This document shows, one piece after another, positions 63,088-64,000 of a stretch of DNA of 64,000 bases. Positions within the stretch are counted from its first letter, which is position 1; every line of letters starts with the position of its first letter. A model generated the notes under the pieces. That model saw only the letters and a list, made by a program, of their open reading frames with translations. It ran no database searches and was not told the origin of the DNA. The position numbers were made by a program, and so were the translations under genes. The DNA lies in the NCBI RefSeq assembly GCF_010894405.1, contig NZ_JAAIYA010000012.1:11444-75443 (forward strand). The letters are read 5' to 3'. This DNA comes from Pyxidicoccus caerfyrddinensis. GTDB taxonomy: Bacteria; Myxococcota; Myxococcia; Myxococcales; Myxococcaceae.

Positions 63088-63909
63088 TTAGTGTGACGTG
63101 GCTGTACGAGTTTCCTTGACTCCAGGTGTGTGGGACAGGCCCTGGACGCGCGGAATCCACCCGGCGGAGGCCAGCCGCGGCTGCCGGCCGAGCGTCGCCA
63201 GCCGGTCATGGGCGATGACGAGCAGCAGCGCGTAGAAGCCGCACGAGACGAGCACGTGCCACCACGCGTGGAACTGCGGGTTGGGGAAGCCGTGCGCGGG
63301 CAGCGTCTCGTTGAGCGTGGGGCAGAACTGGATGTCGCTCAGCCAGAGGACGATGGCGAGCGCATACGCGGCGATGCCGAGCCGGAACAGGCGCTTCACC
63401 TTCGCGTCCGGGCTGCGGCGCTGGAGGAAGTACGTGCGGCCGAGCGCGTAGAACTCGAGCGACGCGAAGCTCACCTGGAACAGGAAGAACTGCGCCGTGC
63501 CGCGCGTGAAGGCCGTCAGGTACGTCACCAGCACGGCATGCCCCACGAGCAGCAGCGGGAGCCAGTTGCCGAAGCGCCGCTGGGGCCGGTTCTCCAGCAG
63601 GATGTAGACGATGACGATGGCCAGGTAGAGCATCGGCAGTTCGTCGAGCATCTGGAACTCGCGCAGCAGCGTCGCGTGGAAGGCGGTGCTGCCCACGCCG
63701 ACGACGGAGAGCAGCGCGAACGCGAGAAGGAAGCGGCGCTCCAGCACGTGGCGGTGGAGCACGATTCCGAGCAGGCCCACGAGTACGAGCACCAGGCTGG
63801 AGGCGGAGTTGAACAGCTCGCCGACGTGGAAGAGGTGCTGGTAGTTCGTCTCGCACCAGTCCACCGTCGAGGTGCTCGGGCCCCAGAAGCCCACCGTGGA
63901 TGACGACAT
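63088..63909 (-). CDS. alkaline-ceramidase-like membrane hydrolase
   Basis: The 273-residue protein has about seven membrane helices and the alkaline ceramidase pattern: FWGPSTSTVDWCETNYQH at the N-terminus, GSTAFHATLLREFQMLDELP containing conserved Ser, His and Asp, and a C-terminal HAWWHVLVSCGFY whose two His residues bind zinc. Ceramidases split ceramide into sphingoid base and fatty acid; some myxobacteria make sphingolipids, so the activity is plausible. The start at ATG 63909 lacks a clear ribosome-binding site. It lies just upstream of the two-gene surface-protein operon on the same strand, with a 71-bp gap. Confidence 0.85.
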   Translation of the reverse strand: MSSSTVGFWGPSTSTVDWCETNYQHLFHVGELFNSASSLVLVLVGLLGIVLHRHVLERRFLLAFALLSVVGVGSTAFHATLLREFQMLDELPMLYLAIVIVYILLENRPQRRFGNWLPLLLVGHAVLVTYLTAFTRGTAQFFLFQVSFASLEFYALGRTYFLQRRSPDAKVKRLFRLGIAAYALAIVLWLSDIQFCPTLNETLPAHGFPNPQFHAWWHVLVSCGFYALLLVIAHDRLATLGRQPRLASAGWIPRVQGLSHTPGVKETRTATSH

Positions 63910-63950
63910 AGGGCGCGGGACGGTACCTGGGGGCGGTGGGGGCGTCCAGG

Positions 63951-64000
63951 CTACTCGGGCGGCCGCCGGGGCAGCTCGACGATGAACGTCGCGCCCTCAT
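63951..64000 (-). CDS. last residues of a probable histidine kinase (partial, enters from right edge)
   Basis: The final 15 codons read EGATFIVELPRRPPE and a TAG. G-A/T-x-F-x-V-x-LP closing a protein is the usual end of the HATPase_c domain of sensor histidine kinases. Only this tail is inside the window, so the call is tentative. Confidence 0.45.
   Translation of the reverse strand, partial: EGATFIVELPRRPPE

Overview
The window is high-GC bacterial DNA with the gene content of a myxobacterium (phylum Myxococcota, probably suborder Cystobacterineae). The evidence is several Hanks-type Ser/Thr kinases with C-terminal sensor domains, two sigma factors of the Myxococcales-specific family 1 (gmx1) type, an ADYC-domain protein, a MYXO-CTERM-like tail, and many large exported repeat proteins. 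No rRNA, intact tRNA or CRISPR array was seen, so the genus is not fixed.

Layout. 1-7132 is a signalling cluster: the tail of one kinase/FGE-like protein, an ADYC protein, a gmx1 sigma factor, and a complete kinase-NTPase-FGE-like protein whose tail is almost a copy of the first. 7192-14964 is ordinary chromosome: vanadium haloperoxidase, outer-membrane barrel protein, protealysin-like M4 protease with its emfourin inhibitor, a tightly overlapped arsR/SRPBCC/clpP operon, and a LysR/GST divergent pair. 14979-18591 is a second kinase/sigma head-to-head module. 18857-21016 pairs an unknown hydrophobic, lysine-rich protein with a trigger-factor-like chaperone. 21026-38773 carries another kinase, a ZIP-like transporter, a LysR-controlled acetolactate synthase/aldehyde dehydrogenase operon, a 1,581-residue HEAT-repeat protein, a spermidine-synthase-like protein, an HrpB-like helicase, and a MarR/AhpD-like divergent pair with two clear palindromic operators.

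38834-44276 is an accessory island built from debris: truncated SDR, integrase, Fis-type HTH, IS4-type transposase and Ig-like fragments, with a 45-bp direct repeat near each end. Inside it lies an apparently intact two-gene unit: an unrecognised 485-residue protein and a 206-residue protein with a deaminase signature (HAE and PCxxC), preceded by a cluster of GGCAAG/CTTGCC half-sites. This is my best candidate for an undescribed system.

44364-52073 holds a 14-unit kelch/Ig lipoprotein and a kinase/TPR-barrel/FHA-sigma54-activator operon. 52110-53260 is a second scar region with a LamG fragment, a low-GC fragment and a tRNA/tmRNA-3'-end-like sequence. 53261-64000 holds a lipoprotein, an ATP-grasp enzyme, two huge surface proteins (13 Ig-like repeats; BNR-repeat protein with a dockerin-like end) in one operon, a ceramidase and the last codons of a probable histidine kinase.

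A common theme is phospho-signalling coupled to transcription (kinases beside gmx1 sigma factors, and a kinase in an operon with an FHA/sigma54 activator) and a large investment in surface proteins, both expected in a predatory, multicellular myxobacterium. All functional statements come from reading motifs by eye; no database search was possible.
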